Of a stretch of 64,000 nucleotides of DNA, positions 36,689-49,112 are shown one piece after another. Numbering within the stretch: position 1 is the stretch's first letter; each line of letters begins with the position of its first letter. Source of the DNA: Phaseolus vulgaris (taxonomy: Eukaryota; Streptophyta; Magnoliopsida; Fabales; Fabaceae); NCBI RefSeq assembly GCF_000499845.2, contig NC_023749.2, positions 1,521,030-1,585,029 of the forward strand, read 5' to 3'. A model generated the notes under the pieces. It saw nothing but the letters and a program-made list of their open reading frames with translations, ran no database searches and was not told the DNA's origin. The translations under genes and the position numbers were made by a program.

Positions 36689-36699
36689 TAGGGTACTTA

Positions 36700-39600
36700 C
36701 CTATTTATACAACATACACACATCTTCATTTTCTTACAAATAAGCTCTAAATATTATTATTTTTATTTTAATATTCTTATTGGATTTAGTTCATGTGAAA
36801 AAAAAATATTAATTTTAAATTTTAAATATTTGATATTTTATAATGGCTTCTTTTACTCTTAAATCATTAAGTATTAACTGAAGTTAATTTAAGATGTAGT
36901 AAAAAATTACTAATTAAGAAAAAAAAATTACAAGTAAGGTAATTAAATTAATTTTAGATGCCTATTTTGATTGGGTGATGAATTTATTACTTAGTATACA
37001 TAATGTAATTGTATATATTACTTTTAATTTTTCATTCAATAGTTTATTTTTAGTGTTATATTTTTATTAATAAATATTTGTAATTTACTTTAATGTTTTT
37101 AATTTATTTTATACGATCTTAAATTCATATTGTGGCTTTACATTGTTGTGATATAATTGATTTTTTAATATATCACAATAAACACTCATTTTATTTCTAA
37201 AGACAAAAATTTATAAGAAAATAAATTAATGGATTTTTTTTACTTTTAGAATTGTGAATTTTATATATCAAATAACTATATGTAATATATATAAAATAAT
37301 AATGATTATTTATTAAAGAGTATATGATTGATAGATATTAATTTCTAAAAAAATTAATATCATCAATTGCAATTTAACCGATTGGTGATGGTGAAATTAA
37401 CATATAAAATTTGTTGAATTTAAAAGTTAAAAATATTTAATTGTGTTTTTAATCTCACAAAATTTAAACAATTTTTAATTTTTGTTAACCCAGAATAAAA
37501 AAATTATTTTAAGAATTAAAAATATATTTAAGGAATAAAATTATATATATTTTAATTTTAATGGACTAAGCAAACTTTTATAAATTTGGAGTCCAACGAT
37601 ATAATTATTGCAAAATTGAATAAATAAAAATATAACTAAACCTGAAGCAATCTTATAGCAATCAATCTTTAGTGAATTTTAAACATAAAATATATAATTT
37701 AACCATAAAGATAAAAGCAAAAAATTAATCTATTAATTTTAACTATTCATGCGATTTTTATAATTTTATAATGCTATTTATCTTTGAGAAAGGTTTGATT
37801 TAATAATTTATATTTCAAAATAGTCATTCTATTGATTTAAAAATAACTATATTACTAATTTAAATACATTAACAATTTAAATAGTCACAAAACAACAAAT
37901 TATTTTAAAAAGATTAAATAAATAAAAAACCCTCCTTTCTTTTCCTCCCTCTTCTACAGTATTATTACATTATCTCCCACCTCATCTTTATAGTTTAGCA
38001 TAAACAAAACCAAATAAATTACAAAAAAATAAACACATAAAAAGGTCTTCAATAAAAAAAGAAGAGGAGTAATAAAATAAAATAAATAATTGAAAAAAAG
38101 GAAGAGGAGTAGTAAAATAAAATAAATAATTGAAAAAAAAGAGATAGAAAGCATGTTTGGGGGAATGAGGGTCGATTATTAATTTACTTTTTAATAGTAA
38201 CGGTTAAAACGGTCACAATACATTGTTTTTTACAATGCACAAAAGAGATAAAATTGATATTAATTTGAAAATTATGACTTAATTGGAGTTTTTAACAATA
38301 AAGAAAGTATCATATACACAACTTACAATTATTATGATTAAAAATATAAAATAAATTATACAAATAATATCAATGAATTATAAGGATACGTGCTAGAATT
38401 TTATCACCTCTAAAGTTAGATGAAAAAAATAAATAAATAATTATAATTTTAAATATCAAATTCTCATAAATAAAATCACTTAAAACATATTTTAGTTATC
38501 TCAAATCCTAAAAACATTTATTTTAATTCCTAAAATTTAATGTTTAAAAGACTAAAATCATATTCTTGTAAAGATTTGGAGAGAATTTTGGAAATACTAA
38601 AAACAGGTTTTTATGAATTTGAGGAACCAAAACTACAATCACTCTAGATTTTATGGACTAAAATATATCAACCTGACTCTTAAATGGCATGTTAGTATTT
38701 AGTATTTGATACAAATATTAGACACCGACACTTATATGATACCTATAGGACACATATTCGTAAAATGTCAAATTCAAAAAGTACTTATTAGATTTCTGAC
38801 AATTCTAGTACGGTTTTAACACAATTTTAAAAATGAAAAATATATTAATTTTTAAAAAAATCAAAACTTTATTGTATAAATTGTTATTATGGTTATAAAA
38901 ATAAGAAACAAATCATTGTAAACCAGTAATGAAAAACATCTTTTTGTACCAAAAAATAATCTGGAACATACTTGTGTGCACATAAATCTTTATTGTCAAT
39001 TTATACAATTCATAATTATATAATGTATAGATACATGTCTCTGTGTCCTATATTTTGGAGATTTTACATATCTCCGTGTCGTATAAGTGTCTGTGTTTGT
39101 GCTACATAGACTAAAATATAATTAGATCGTAAAAAAATATATTACAAATAAGTCATCCTTCTTGAGAGTTATTTTGAGAATTTTAAACATAAAAATTTAT
39201 CAATAAATACCAAAACAAAAAAAAAACTTTTTAAATTTTAACCATTTTAGTGAGTTTATAATTCATCCATCCCATATAAATAATAAATAGTAATTATTAT
39301 GTATATTGTGTATTATTAAATATAGGTTAAATTATTATTTTTTATTTTTTATTGATTTGATTTATTCAGTTTCATCCCTTTGCAAAAGATATACCAGATG
39401 ACTAAAAGTTAATGAAGCCAGAAAATTAAAATTTCTGTGTAATGTTGAAGTTTTCGCTAAATAAAAGAAGATTGAAGGTTGCTTTGTCTTTTGTGACATT
39501 ATCTAACGTAACGTACGAGGAATTAAACCAAATTGGAACTTTGGACTTACATAGGAGAAGGCTGAAACTCCAAGGAACACATCCACACACTGTCTTCTCC

Positions 39601-39720
39601 AACACCAACAAAACAGTGGAATTCAGAGCTTTCTCCTTTGGTTTTCATTTCATCAAACGGTTTAAGTGCAGTTTCTTCTCTGCAAATTCTGAGGCCATTC
39701 ATTGGTGGAGTGAGGAAAAA
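36700..39720. other. AT-rich spacer
   Basis: Promoter regions of TIM22 and the TOM1-like gene plus AT-rich DNA. A 45-bp tandem duplication (unit containing AGGAGTAATAAAATAAAATA) lies at 38056-38143, and MITE family 1 copy B at 38705-39110. No gene is supported. The frame 39442-39720 is in phase with the TOM1-like start and is treated under that gene. Confidence 0.6.
38705..39110 (+). mobile_element. Dispersed MITE family 1, copy B
   Basis: The longest copy seen. It begins near AGACACCGACACTTATATGA and ends near CGTGTCGTATAAGTGTCTG, which are inverted versions of each other, so terminal inverted repeats of about 25-30 bp are visible. The core matches copy A block by block. Confidence 0.75.
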
Positions 39721-41534
39721 ATGAGTGACAATTTGAAGGGAAGAGTCAACGCTCTGGGGGAGCGTCTCAAAATTGGTGGAGCTGAGGTGGGTCGGAAGAT
39801 GAGTGCTGGAATGAGTTCTGTGAGCTTCAAAGTGAAAGAGTTTTTCCAGGATTCAAGCCATGCTGATAAACTCGTTGGAGAAGCTACCTCTGAGGCCCTT
39901 CATCACCCTCACTGGCCCATCATTCTTCATCTCTGTGACTTGATCAATGGTGACCAACTCAACACTGCTGAAGTGGTGCGTGCAATAAAGAAAAGGGTTG
40001 TTTCCAAGAGTCCTAGAAGTCAGTATCTGGCTCTGGTTCTGCTTGAAGCATTGGTCAAGAACTGTGACAAGGCTTTCTTGGAGGTGGCAACTGAGAGAGT
40101 CCTTGAAGAGATGGTCAAGCTCGTTGATGACCCTTATGCTTTTGTTAATAACAGGAATAAGGCTTTGATGATGATTGAGGCATGGGGAGAGTCAACCACT
40201 GAACTTCGCTACCTGCCTGTCTATGCACAAACTTACAAGGTACTTTCACAACTTTACATGCTTATCACTGGTCAAATAACAACCATTATCACTGGTCAAA
40301 TAACAACCAAAATACGGTAGGTTGGAGATCACATATCGACTAGAGATTAGACATTTCATAGTATATAAGTGGATATAAACCTCATCTTATAAGTGAGTGA
40401 CTAGAGATTGAACATTTCGTAATATATAAATCGATACAAATTTCACTTATAAGCTGATTTTATGTGATTGAGTTAAGTTTAAAGTTCACTTCTTGATACC
40501 ATATCGGAATCATTTCAAACTATATTGTTTATTATGCTTATCAGGTCATCCGAATCATTATCAGAACAATACCATGTCAAATATATACTTGTTAATAAAA
40601 TTGTGGACAAGAAGTTAAGAATTGAGGCAAACCATGATCTTATCATTGATTACTAGCTCATAAGAGTTGTAATACAATGTTATAAACCAACTCTATTAAG
40701 GTGTTACTTGAAGGAATGATCATGAATGGTTTCTTTCATATCTAACACTTTTCTGATGCAGAGTTTGAAATCAAGGGGTGTTCGATTCCCTGGTCGTGAC
40801 AACGAAAGCTTGGCTCCTATTTTCACTCCACCTCGTTCTGGCACTACTCCAGAGGCAGTTGTCAATCATGAACATCTTATGCAGCATGACATTGATGTGC
40901 AAAGTTTTTCGCCTGTTACTCCTCCTTCTGCCCCTACTTCAGAGGCTGATGTCAGTCTTGCAGCTCTTATGCAGCATGATGTTCGTGTGAAAAGTTTTAC
41001 GTCTCAACAAGCAAAGGAAGCTTTTGATGTTGCGAGAAATAGCTTTGAGCTTCTTTCTACCGTGTTATCTTCTTCAATGCAGCAGGATGTTTTAAAGGTA
41101 TTCTATTTTGTTTTTGTTGTGTTCTAGATTCTTATGTTTCCTTTTCTTGCCCACATTTGAGCTGAAACTTGACAATGATATATATTTTAGATCACAAACA
41201 ATAATTTATGAGAATCTGACACGTCTCTTAAATGGTGTATTCGTGTCACACACACTATCCTACACTGACACTCGTACAACGTTATTGATGAAGTATCAAA
41301 CTTTAAAAAAAAAAATTGTTGGATTTTTAACCATTCTAATACGATTTTAACAAAATTTTAAAAATGAGAAATTCATTAATTTTCTAAAAACTCAAATTTA
41401 TTGTATAATTTTTTATTATGATTATAAAAATAATTAACAAATCCTTTTGAACTATGAAAAATATCTTTCTTGATAAAAAATATATATTTATATGTATACA
41501 TAAAGTTTTATTATCAATTTATATAATTTATATT

Positions 41535-41574
<40 letters not shown>

Positions 41575-42178
41575 TTCTCGTGTCTCATGCAACATTTTTT
41601 AGAAAGATTATATGTTATTAGATTAGAGGTGATGCATGTCAATTTTTGCCTTATACTCAAAGACCATGTGATCTTGGTCTATTAAGTTACTATAATGCCG
41701 AAGCCTCTTCAAAAAAGTGCATCCTTTTTAATGACCAACTTGTGTATGATCTTTTCAGGATGATTTGATTACCACATTAGTAAAACAGTGCCGTGAGTCC
41801 CAGGCTACTGTCCATAGAATCATTGAGACTTCTTGGGATAATGAAGCACTGCTATGTGAGGCCTTGAATATAAATGATGAGATTCAGAAGGTTGTCTCCA
41901 GATATGAAGAAATGAAGAAGAAGAAGAAGCATAGAGTTGTTCCACCTGAACCTGAAGTGGGTATGGCACCTATTGCCATAGAAGCTGATGAGTCCCCCCA
42001 TTTTAAAGAAGAGGAAGCCCTGGTTAGAAAGAGTGGAGGTTCAAGAACTGGAGTCCAGGGAGGGAGCCAGGATGAGATGTTGGATGATCTTGATGAGATG
42101 ATATTTGGGAAAAAGGTTAGGGATGGCTTTGATCCAAAGAAACAACAATCATCTGAAGATCATCTCATCTCCTTCTAA
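39721..42178 (+). CDS. TOL1-like: TOM1-like (TOL) ubiquitin-binding protein, VHS-GAT domains
   Basis: TOL proteins act like ESCRT-0 in plants: they bind ubiquitinated membrane cargo and feed it to the vacuolar degradation route. Three exons (39721-40239, 40762-41097, 41759-42178) give 424 residues. The VHS domain occupies about residues 50-175 (DKLVGEATSEAL, WPIILHLCDLIN, SPRSQYLALVLLEALVKNCD). The GAT domain is about 210-320 (ARNSFELLSTVLSS, LVKQCRESQATVHRIIET). The tail is acidic with EMLDDLDEMIFGKK. The ATG of MSDNLKG is chosen by family; however, the frame stays open upstream to an ATG at 39442. Intron 1 contains a dispersed repeat, intron 2 a MITE. Confidence 0.93.
40321..40530 (+). repeat. 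Dispersed repeat family 2, copy in TOL intron 1
   Basis: Contains GATCACATATCGACTAGAGA, then TATATAAGTGGATATAAACC, then GATTTTATGTGATTGAGTTA, in the order also seen inverted at 29738-29940 and 60735-60835. The first block is partly duplicated inside the copy (GACTAGAGATT twice). A 26-bp direct duplication (CACTGGTCAAATAACAACC) lies just before it. Confidence 0.55.
41225..41600 (+). mobile_element. Dispersed MITE family 1, copy C, in TOL intron 2
   Basis: Begins near ATTCGTGTCACACACACTAT and ends near TCTCGTGTCTCATGCAACA. The core matches copies A and B (TGTTGGATTTTTAACCATTC, then TTATTATCAATTTATA). It carries a private AT microsatellite at 41539-41566. It is intronic and does not disturb the splice sites. 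Confidence 0.7.
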
Positions 42179-42663
42179 AACAAAGCTTCAAATTTTATGT
42201 TCATGGCTTCCTGTTTTCGATTTATACATGCTGATTATGAACCAATATCTGATACCACTTCCCACTATTCTTTTCTTTTTCTTCCTTCTGTTAGCATTCG
42301 GTGAATTTCAAGCTTAAAAAAATTGTCATATAAAACACATTATTTTTCTTATTAAAAACATAAAAAAAAGGTAAATATCCATTTATTACAAGTACAATTT
42401 TTCATTTTTTTCCCTATATTTTCTACAAGTGTATATTGTTTTCATATATATAAAAGAATCACTCTAAAATAATACATTGTGAAGTTAGTGTTCGTGGCTT
42501 GATTTGTTTTAATTTTCAATAAGAACTCACTCAATTTAAACCTAAACAATCAAATATAATTTAATTTAATTTAAAATTTAAATTATGAGTAAAAATTTGT
42601 AACTTTTTTGTTAGATATCTTACAAATATTTTCTTTTAAAACAAAAGTAAAATCGAAGCAGTT

Positions 42664-42990
42664 TTGTGATATGTAGCACAGATATGACACGGACATTGAT
42701 ATGATACGGACACCACGAATACAAAGATACGTAAAATCTTTAAAATGTAGGTTACGAAAATACGAAAATGTTTTTATGACTGGTTCAGAAGGATTTGTTT
42801 CTTACTTTTATAATTATAATAACAATTTATACAATAAAGTTTAAATTTTGAGAAAATTAATGTATTTTTCATTTTTAAAATTGTATTAAAAATGTACTAG
42901 AATTCTCAGAAATCTAACAAATATTTTTTTGAATTAGACACTGACACGCCTTTAAGAAAAGTGACACGCCTTTAAGAAAAGTGTCGGAGG
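42664..42990 (-). mobile_element. Dispersed MITE family 1, copy D (inverted)
   Basis: Minus-strand copy between the TOL and exostosin genes. It starts GATATGTAGCACAGATATGA on the plus strand and ends near ACACTGACACGCC. The terminal GTGACACGCCTTTAAGAAAA segment is tandemly duplicated (42943-42985). Confidence 0.7.
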
Positions 42991-43243
42991 TTATAGGTTT
43001 TGTGTATATTTCATGTATTATACAAAGTAAAGATTAAACAAGAAGCCAAAAAATGTAAAAAATACATTAAAAGTTAAAAAAAGAAACTATTTAAAAATGA
43101 GTATAGATTTGCACCCATGGATAAGCACTATAACCAAAGACAAGTGTATTGAGAATTTGAGAAAGATTACCTGTTGTTATCGTTGGATATGAGTTGTGTT
43201 GTGTCTGTAAATTTTTGGGTGCAGTGATCCATTGCACGTAACA

Positions 43244-46200
43244 ATGGCCGGAAAGTACATCCCGAGATCCAAATCGCGAACCACTCTCTTCCTCTTCCTT
43301 CTCGCTTTCTCTCTCCTCTTCATCCTCTTCTCTCTCTCTCCTCTCCGCTCCCCTCTCCTTTCCCCCACCAATGTCCACGTTCCCGATGCCGAAACCTCCT
43401 TCGTCGCCTCCCTCGACCGCTTCCTCGCCGCCGCTCCCTCGCCACACTCCCTTTCCGACGACACCGCGCACGCCGGACAAGAGGACCTCATCACCAAGCT
43501 CGACGACGCCGTTTATGGCTCCGAGATGGACAGGCTGTACTCTGATCCTTACTACCCGCTCTCCCTTCCCCTTAGGGTTTACGTCTACGACATGCCCCCC
43601 AAGTTCACCTACGATTTGCTCCGGCTCTTCAAGAAGACCTACCGAGACACCTCCAATCTCACCTCCAATGGAAGTCCCGTTCACCGTCTCATCGAACAGG
43701 TTTCGTCCTTCTCCTTCCGTTTCTCCTCGATTAATTCCCTCACCGTTTGTTGATCTGTCAACTGCGTCGGTTGGTTGTGGTTGTGAATGCAGCACTCCAT
43801 TGATTACTGGCTCTGGGCTGATCTCATCGCTCCCCAATCGGAGAGGCTCTTGAACAGTGTCGTTAGGGTTCACCGACAGGAGGAGGCTGATTTGTTCTAC
43901 GTACCCTTCTTTACCACCATCAGCTTTTTCCTCATGGAAAAACAACAATGCAAGGCCCTTTATAGGGTGTGAGTGCTCTTCTAATGCTCTCCCTTTTTTT
44001 TTCTTCTCCTTATGTTTCCTTCTTTTTGTTATCCATTAACCTCCATTTTCATTCTCCATCTCTTACCCTTCTCTTCCTTACATAATAGAACCATACAAGT
44101 TATTCCCCAAGTATTAAATGACCATAGTATAAGGACTAATTTGAATGGTTTTTCAATATTTAGGAGATTATATACAATGCATATCTTAAAAAACTAATAT
44201 TTAGGAGAGAGAGTAATAGGAAATTGAGAGTGCTAGAACCTTGTTTTTCTGGTTTTTGATGGCTGTGCAATGGGGATAAGTATGCCTGGTGTTGTTGTGG
44301 ATGCAGGAAGCTTTGAAGTGGATCACAGATCAACCTGCATGGAAGCGCTCTGGTGGTAGAGATCACATAATCCCTGTGCATCATCCCTGGTCTTTTAAGT
44401 CTGTTCGAAAATTCGTGAAGAATGCAATATGGTTGTTGCCTGACATGGATTCCACCGGGAACTGGTCATTTTTTAACTTGCACACAACTTTATAAATTCA
44501 ATGCTATTGTTTGTTGGAAATGTTATCCAGTGATCCTCTTCCTCTTTCAGGTACAAGCCAGGACAGGTTTTTCTGGAGAAAGACCTGATTCTTCCATATG
44601 TTCCCAATCTTGATTTATGTGATGCCAGGTGTTTGACTGAGTCAAGACCGAAGAGAAATATGCTACTTTTCTTTCGGGGCCGGCTCAAGAGAAATGCGGT
44701 TAGCATATTGTGTGATAGCTCGTTAATTTCTTGACTGGCAGGTGGAACCTTTGAAAGTTCTATCTGCGTATGATGTCACTTCATTTGAAATCTAGAAATC
44801 TGGATTGTTAATAGCTTGTCTATTCCATCTTATGTTGAAGTAGCAATTATTGTCAATGGAGGAGAGTATCAGTATATTTTTCTGGTTTTGTCACATTAGC
44901 CCTTCGGAGAACTGACTTTAAGCAAAGCAACTAAAATCAGAATTTTGGTGTGCGGGAAAAGCCCCCTTGTCACCAAAATAGTTAGAATTTTTTTATCAAG
45001 AAAAAAACTATTTGTTGCTTTGAAAATGCTATGTATAATAAATTATTTCTTTCTGTATAATTTCTGTTCACTCTTAGTTTAAAATCAGCCTTAAGAGCTG
45101 ATATTGACAAAACTATATTTTTATACTTTCTTAGCTAGAAATCCGATCATGGTTTACCCTACATTTGCATGCAGCATTCTCAATTTTTTTGTCACTTACA
45201 TGGCTGCATGTTTTTATATTCTGAGTTTAGTTGCTTTTTTTCCATCTTGTTACAGGGAGGAAAGATACGCTCTAAACTCGTAGCTGAATTGAGTGGTGCT
45301 GATGGTGTGAGTATAGAGGAGGGAACAGCTGGGGATGGGGGAAAAGAAGCTGCTCAAATTGGCATGCGCAAGTAATATAAGTTCAGCACTTGGATAAAAG
45401 TACTCCGGTTACTTATTTTGTTGTATTTATTTGCTTGCCTTGCACATCATAGGTCTCTATTTTGCCTAAGCCCAGCTGGTGACACTCCATCCTCTGCTAG
45501 ATTATTTGATGCTATTGTTAGTGGATGCATTCCAGTTATAATAAGTGATGAGCTGGAGCTTCCTTTTGAAGGAATACTCGATTACAGGAAGGTGTGTATG
45601 TATGCATTTATACCATGTAGTTGATTACTAAGAACGTAATTCAGAGTTAATGGTATAATTGCTATAAAATAATGGCTAAAATGGCTTGCTAGCTTTGGAT
45701 GGTATTTGTTTTGGTGTGGACTGTGTGACAAGGCGCAATGGGAATATCTGTTGGTTTATATATGTGTACAGCAGGACATAATAGCCAATCTTATTTTACA
45801 CAGTACCTACTATTTTAGATGATTAATATTGACAGATATGTTATAGCAAGACACGATTATGTCATTAAATAAGTTTGTTTTAATAACTCGATCTCTGAAA
45901 ATGTAGTAGATTTGTTTAGAAAAATAAATTACTGAAGAAAAATAAAAAGATCCCCTCAAGCATTAAGAAAAGAGCACAAGGGGATAGCAGAAACCCAAAA
46001 AAATCCAGCAGGGCCATCCAGTTTATCTGACTCTATGTATTGAAGCTGGAGTTGACAATACCAACAAGATAGCCATGGCCTATGTGCCTGACACCAGAGA
46101 AAAACTATAACCATAATCCTAACCTAAGACTTAAGTGTAGGGAGACAAAGGTACACACATTCTATTTCAACCAAATGCACCAAAGAACAATATAGATTGC

Positions 46201-47950
46201 ACACTCTTACTGAATTTGGGCCTCTTGTTAATTAAAACCCTTTTACTGCACACTCCAAGGTAACACACACCCAGTGACCAAAACCGCATTATTGTCTCTG
46301 ATATGCCAATGCTGTATGATTATGTGATAACTCGGAGCCTTATGAGTTGTTATTTTTTTTTATGGGAATTTGTCGTATATGCAGATAGCATTGTTCATTT
46401 CCTCTAATGATGCCGTAAAGCCAGGTTGGCTTTTGAAATATTTAAAAGGCATTAGACCTGCTCATATCAAAGAAATGCAACAAAATCTTGCCAAGGTTTG
46501 TAATTCCCTTCATGTAGAATTTAATGTAACTAATTTTTCATTTTCTCAAATTGAGTTATTGTCTTGCTTTCTTGTTTGATTTTTTTTTTTCTTTTCAGTA
46601 TTCAAGGCATTTCCTGTATTCTAGTCCAGCTCAACCTTTGGGTCCTGAAGACTTGGTTTGGAAAATGGTTTGCTACTGTTTGTTTTGCTATTTAAGTTTC
46701 TGTTCCTATTATTCTTTCTAGGTTCTTTGTTCACATGAACTTAAGCTTGGGTTTAGCCCTCATCTTTCCCATCGAGTGGTTTCTTCCATTATAGTTTTGG
46801 GAAAAGAGTGCAATTATTCTTTTTTATTCGTTTGTTCCATAGATTTTGATAAGTTTATTTCTGGATGCCATATAATGAAGTATGTTTAATATTGACACAC
46901 TTAGTTAGCTGTAGTGTTTCACTTTCACGGACTTGGTACCTTAAAATAAATTTTGGGTTACTTTTTGTTTTACAGAAGTTTTACTTTGCTTTAAAAGCTG
47001 TGACTATAGCCTTTTTGTTTTCTAGATTTTATCAGGAGTTTGTGGACAAATTTCTCCATAAACACGTTTTAAAGAGAAAAATATGACCAGTAAAGAAAGG
47101 TGGCAATCAGAATATGTTAAGGTTTAATATTGAGAGACGTAGTTAGCTGCAGTGTTTTGCTTTCACAGACTTGTTGTTACCCTAAAATAAGTTTTGGGTT
47201 GCTTATGTTTTCCGGAAGTTTTACTTTGCTTTAAAAGCTGTGACTATAGCCTTCATTTTCTAGATTTTATTAGGGGCATGACAAATATCTCTATAAGCAC
47301 TTCTAAAAGAGAAAAGTAAGAAGAAAAAAATTAAATGACTTTGTCCATAAGAATTCAGAGAAATTATATGAGAAATTTTCTACAAATTGGCTAATGCCAA
47401 ATTTAGCTTATAGAGAAACTCGTTTATTTTTTTCTATTAGAAGTGCTTCCAAACAGGCCTAGGTAAGATTATTTATTTGTAGCACAACACAACTACTCCT
47501 GCGGTGGTTAGATGTTTGTTTAAAAGAGATATAAAAGAATGAAATATCATTCTGCTGGCAACATCGATACTATTAATTTATATTTACTTGGATTACTGTG
47601 TATTTTGTCAATGATTGGATCAAATTTAGAAAATATTCCTTATATCATACTGATGTTATTCTTTTCTGTAGAACTTAGTATTATATGTATATTTAATTTG
47701 TGTTGGAAACCATCAGAAATATCTGTGATGTTTCCTTTACCTTTATGTTGAGTGTATTCTGGGGTCTGTCTTTTGAAGGCATCTCCTTTACTATGGTTCT
47801 CTCTGTTTGATGCTACAGATGGCTGGGAAGTTGGTGAACATCAAGCTTCACACAAGAAGATCTCAACGTGTAGTGGAAGGATCTAGAAATCTGTGTACTT
47901 GTGAATGCAGGCCTGCCAATATTACTAATACTGCTTCAATGATTTCTTGA
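43244..47950 (+). CDS. Exostosin-family glycosyltransferase (GT47)
   Basis: A predicted Golgi type II membrane glycosyltransferase of the exostosin group, involved in cell-wall or glycoprotein glycans; the orthologue is probably At5g16890. Nine exons (43244-43699, 43793-43966, 44307-44464, 44551-44698, 45256-45371, 45453-45591, 46385-46495, 46599-46667, 47819-47950) give 500 residues. A short basic cytosolic end ([10 protein letters not shown]) precedes one membrane anchor (about 14-35) and a stem. The exostosin domain begins at [12 protein letters not shown] and includes [27 protein letters not shown], and the nucleotide-sugar-binding-type block [26 protein letters not shown] split across exons. 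Exon 1 is clearly GC-rich compared with the later exons. Acceptor substrate cannot be told from sequence. Confidence 0.93.
46884..47320 (+). repeat. Tandem duplication of about 238 bp in intron 8 of the exostosin gene
   Basis: Two diverged copies start with GTTTAATATTGA at 46884 and 47122. They share GTTTTACTTTGCTTTAAAAG and CTGTGACTATAGCCTT. Substitutions and small indels indicate an old duplication. No effect on exons. Confidence 0.85.
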
Positions 47951-48750
47951 ATCGCTTTGTTTTCTTTATAATTGTATTATCTACGGTTTTGCTCATCCCC
48001 TCTCTATTGTCTCCTGCAATGTTTTTCTTTTGTATTCTTTGGTTGGCTAGTTTGTTGTATAACTTCGATCTTGACGGAAAAGGAATTTAAATGATAATCA
48101 AAGATCATAATTGCCTCTTAAGTTCTTTTTTGAGGACCAAATTTGACTAGGCTAAAAAGCCCAATGCTCACTTATTTTATTTTCATTCAGGGATTAGCAA
48201 TAAATGAAGATTAATTTAATGATATATAATTATTATAAATAACTAACATTACTAATCAGATTTCATTGTTTGCAGAGGTGATTGCGATTATGAGGCTTCT
48301 ATACTGAGTTATACCCCTTTATATCATTTGACAGTTTTAACCTTTTTTTCAGAGTTGGCAATCGTTTGAAAATGAATATGTTAATCCTGAAAATGTTAGT
48401 GTTCCTAAGGCTAGCATTGCTCAACGGTGTTATATATATACCGTATAATAGTAATAATAATTTGTACAATTAAAGAATGATCCATAAATGCAGAAGATCA
48501 TTATAGTTAATATATAATCAAATGAACTAAAATTTCCGTCATTCCATTCAACAAAGGAATTAAAAACAGAAACGACGAAAAATCAAATTCCATTTATCAC
48601 GTTCAATGTATAAGGCGGGTGATCTAAAATGAGAGCAACAATTTTTAATGAAATCGCGATTCAATTTAGCATACAGTAGAAACAGATTCGAGGATGCGTG
48701 TTACCTAAACGAGAAGAAGCAGCCTCTGAAAATGGAAGCAAAAGAATGTA
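47951..48750. other. 3' flanks of the exostosin and small membrane protein genes
   Basis: Convergent 3' region between the two genes. AT-rich, with likely UTR sequence at both ends. The minus-strand stretch 48650-48740 may belong to the 3' UTR of the small membrane protein gene. Nothing else seen. Confidence 0.55.
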
Positions 48751-48953
48751 TCAAAGAAAGTAGAAGAAGACAAAGGTCCAGATGGAGAGACACAAGAGGA
48801 GCTGAAGGAACAGCTCCGCAGAGGCGCAGAGCATGATCTTCTTCTTCATGATACGCTCTTTCACCAATTGAATCTTCAGGTCATGGATTTCTCTCTCCCA
48901 CTTTTCCTGTATCAATCATCAGTTATCAGTTAATGGATTCATCAGTGAGAAAC

Positions 48954-49009
<56 letters not shown>

Positions 49010-49112
49010 AATTTACCTGGTGTTGAGAGTTTGAGGAATTGAAGGAATGGAGAAACAATGCAGCTTTTGCGCAACGAATCAATGCCGCTTCTGATTTCCC
49101 ACTCTTTTCCAT
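48751..49112 (-). CDS. Small single-pass membrane protein, 83 residues, unknown function
   Basis: Two exons (49112-49017 and 48906-48751) join in phase 0 with good GT/AG sites: CACCAG then GTAAAT, and GATACAG then GAAAAG. The protein starts MEKSGKSEAALIRCAKAALF, has a Ser/Asn-rich linker, a charged helical segment EKWEREIHDLKIQLVKERIM with coiled-coil character, and a C-terminal hydrophobic stretch of about 21 residues (LFLQLLLCLSIWTFVFFYFL) ending the protein. This is the layout of a tail-anchored or signal-anchor protein. I recall similar short plant proteins of unknown function but cannot name a family. The intron contains an AG microsatellite. A possible 3' UTR intron acceptor (CCATTTTCAG) follows. 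Confidence 0.75.
48963..49007. repeat. AG dinucleotide microsatellite in an intron
   Basis: About 22 AG units (CT on the transcribed strand) inside the single intron of the small membrane protein gene, about 10 bp from its donor site. Confidence 0.95.

Noticed and set aside
43091..43948. A 285-codon minus-strand frame
   Set aside because: It is antisense to exon 1 of the exostosin gene, whose GC-rich codons leave few stops on the other strand; the composition is Glu/Gly-rich low complexity.
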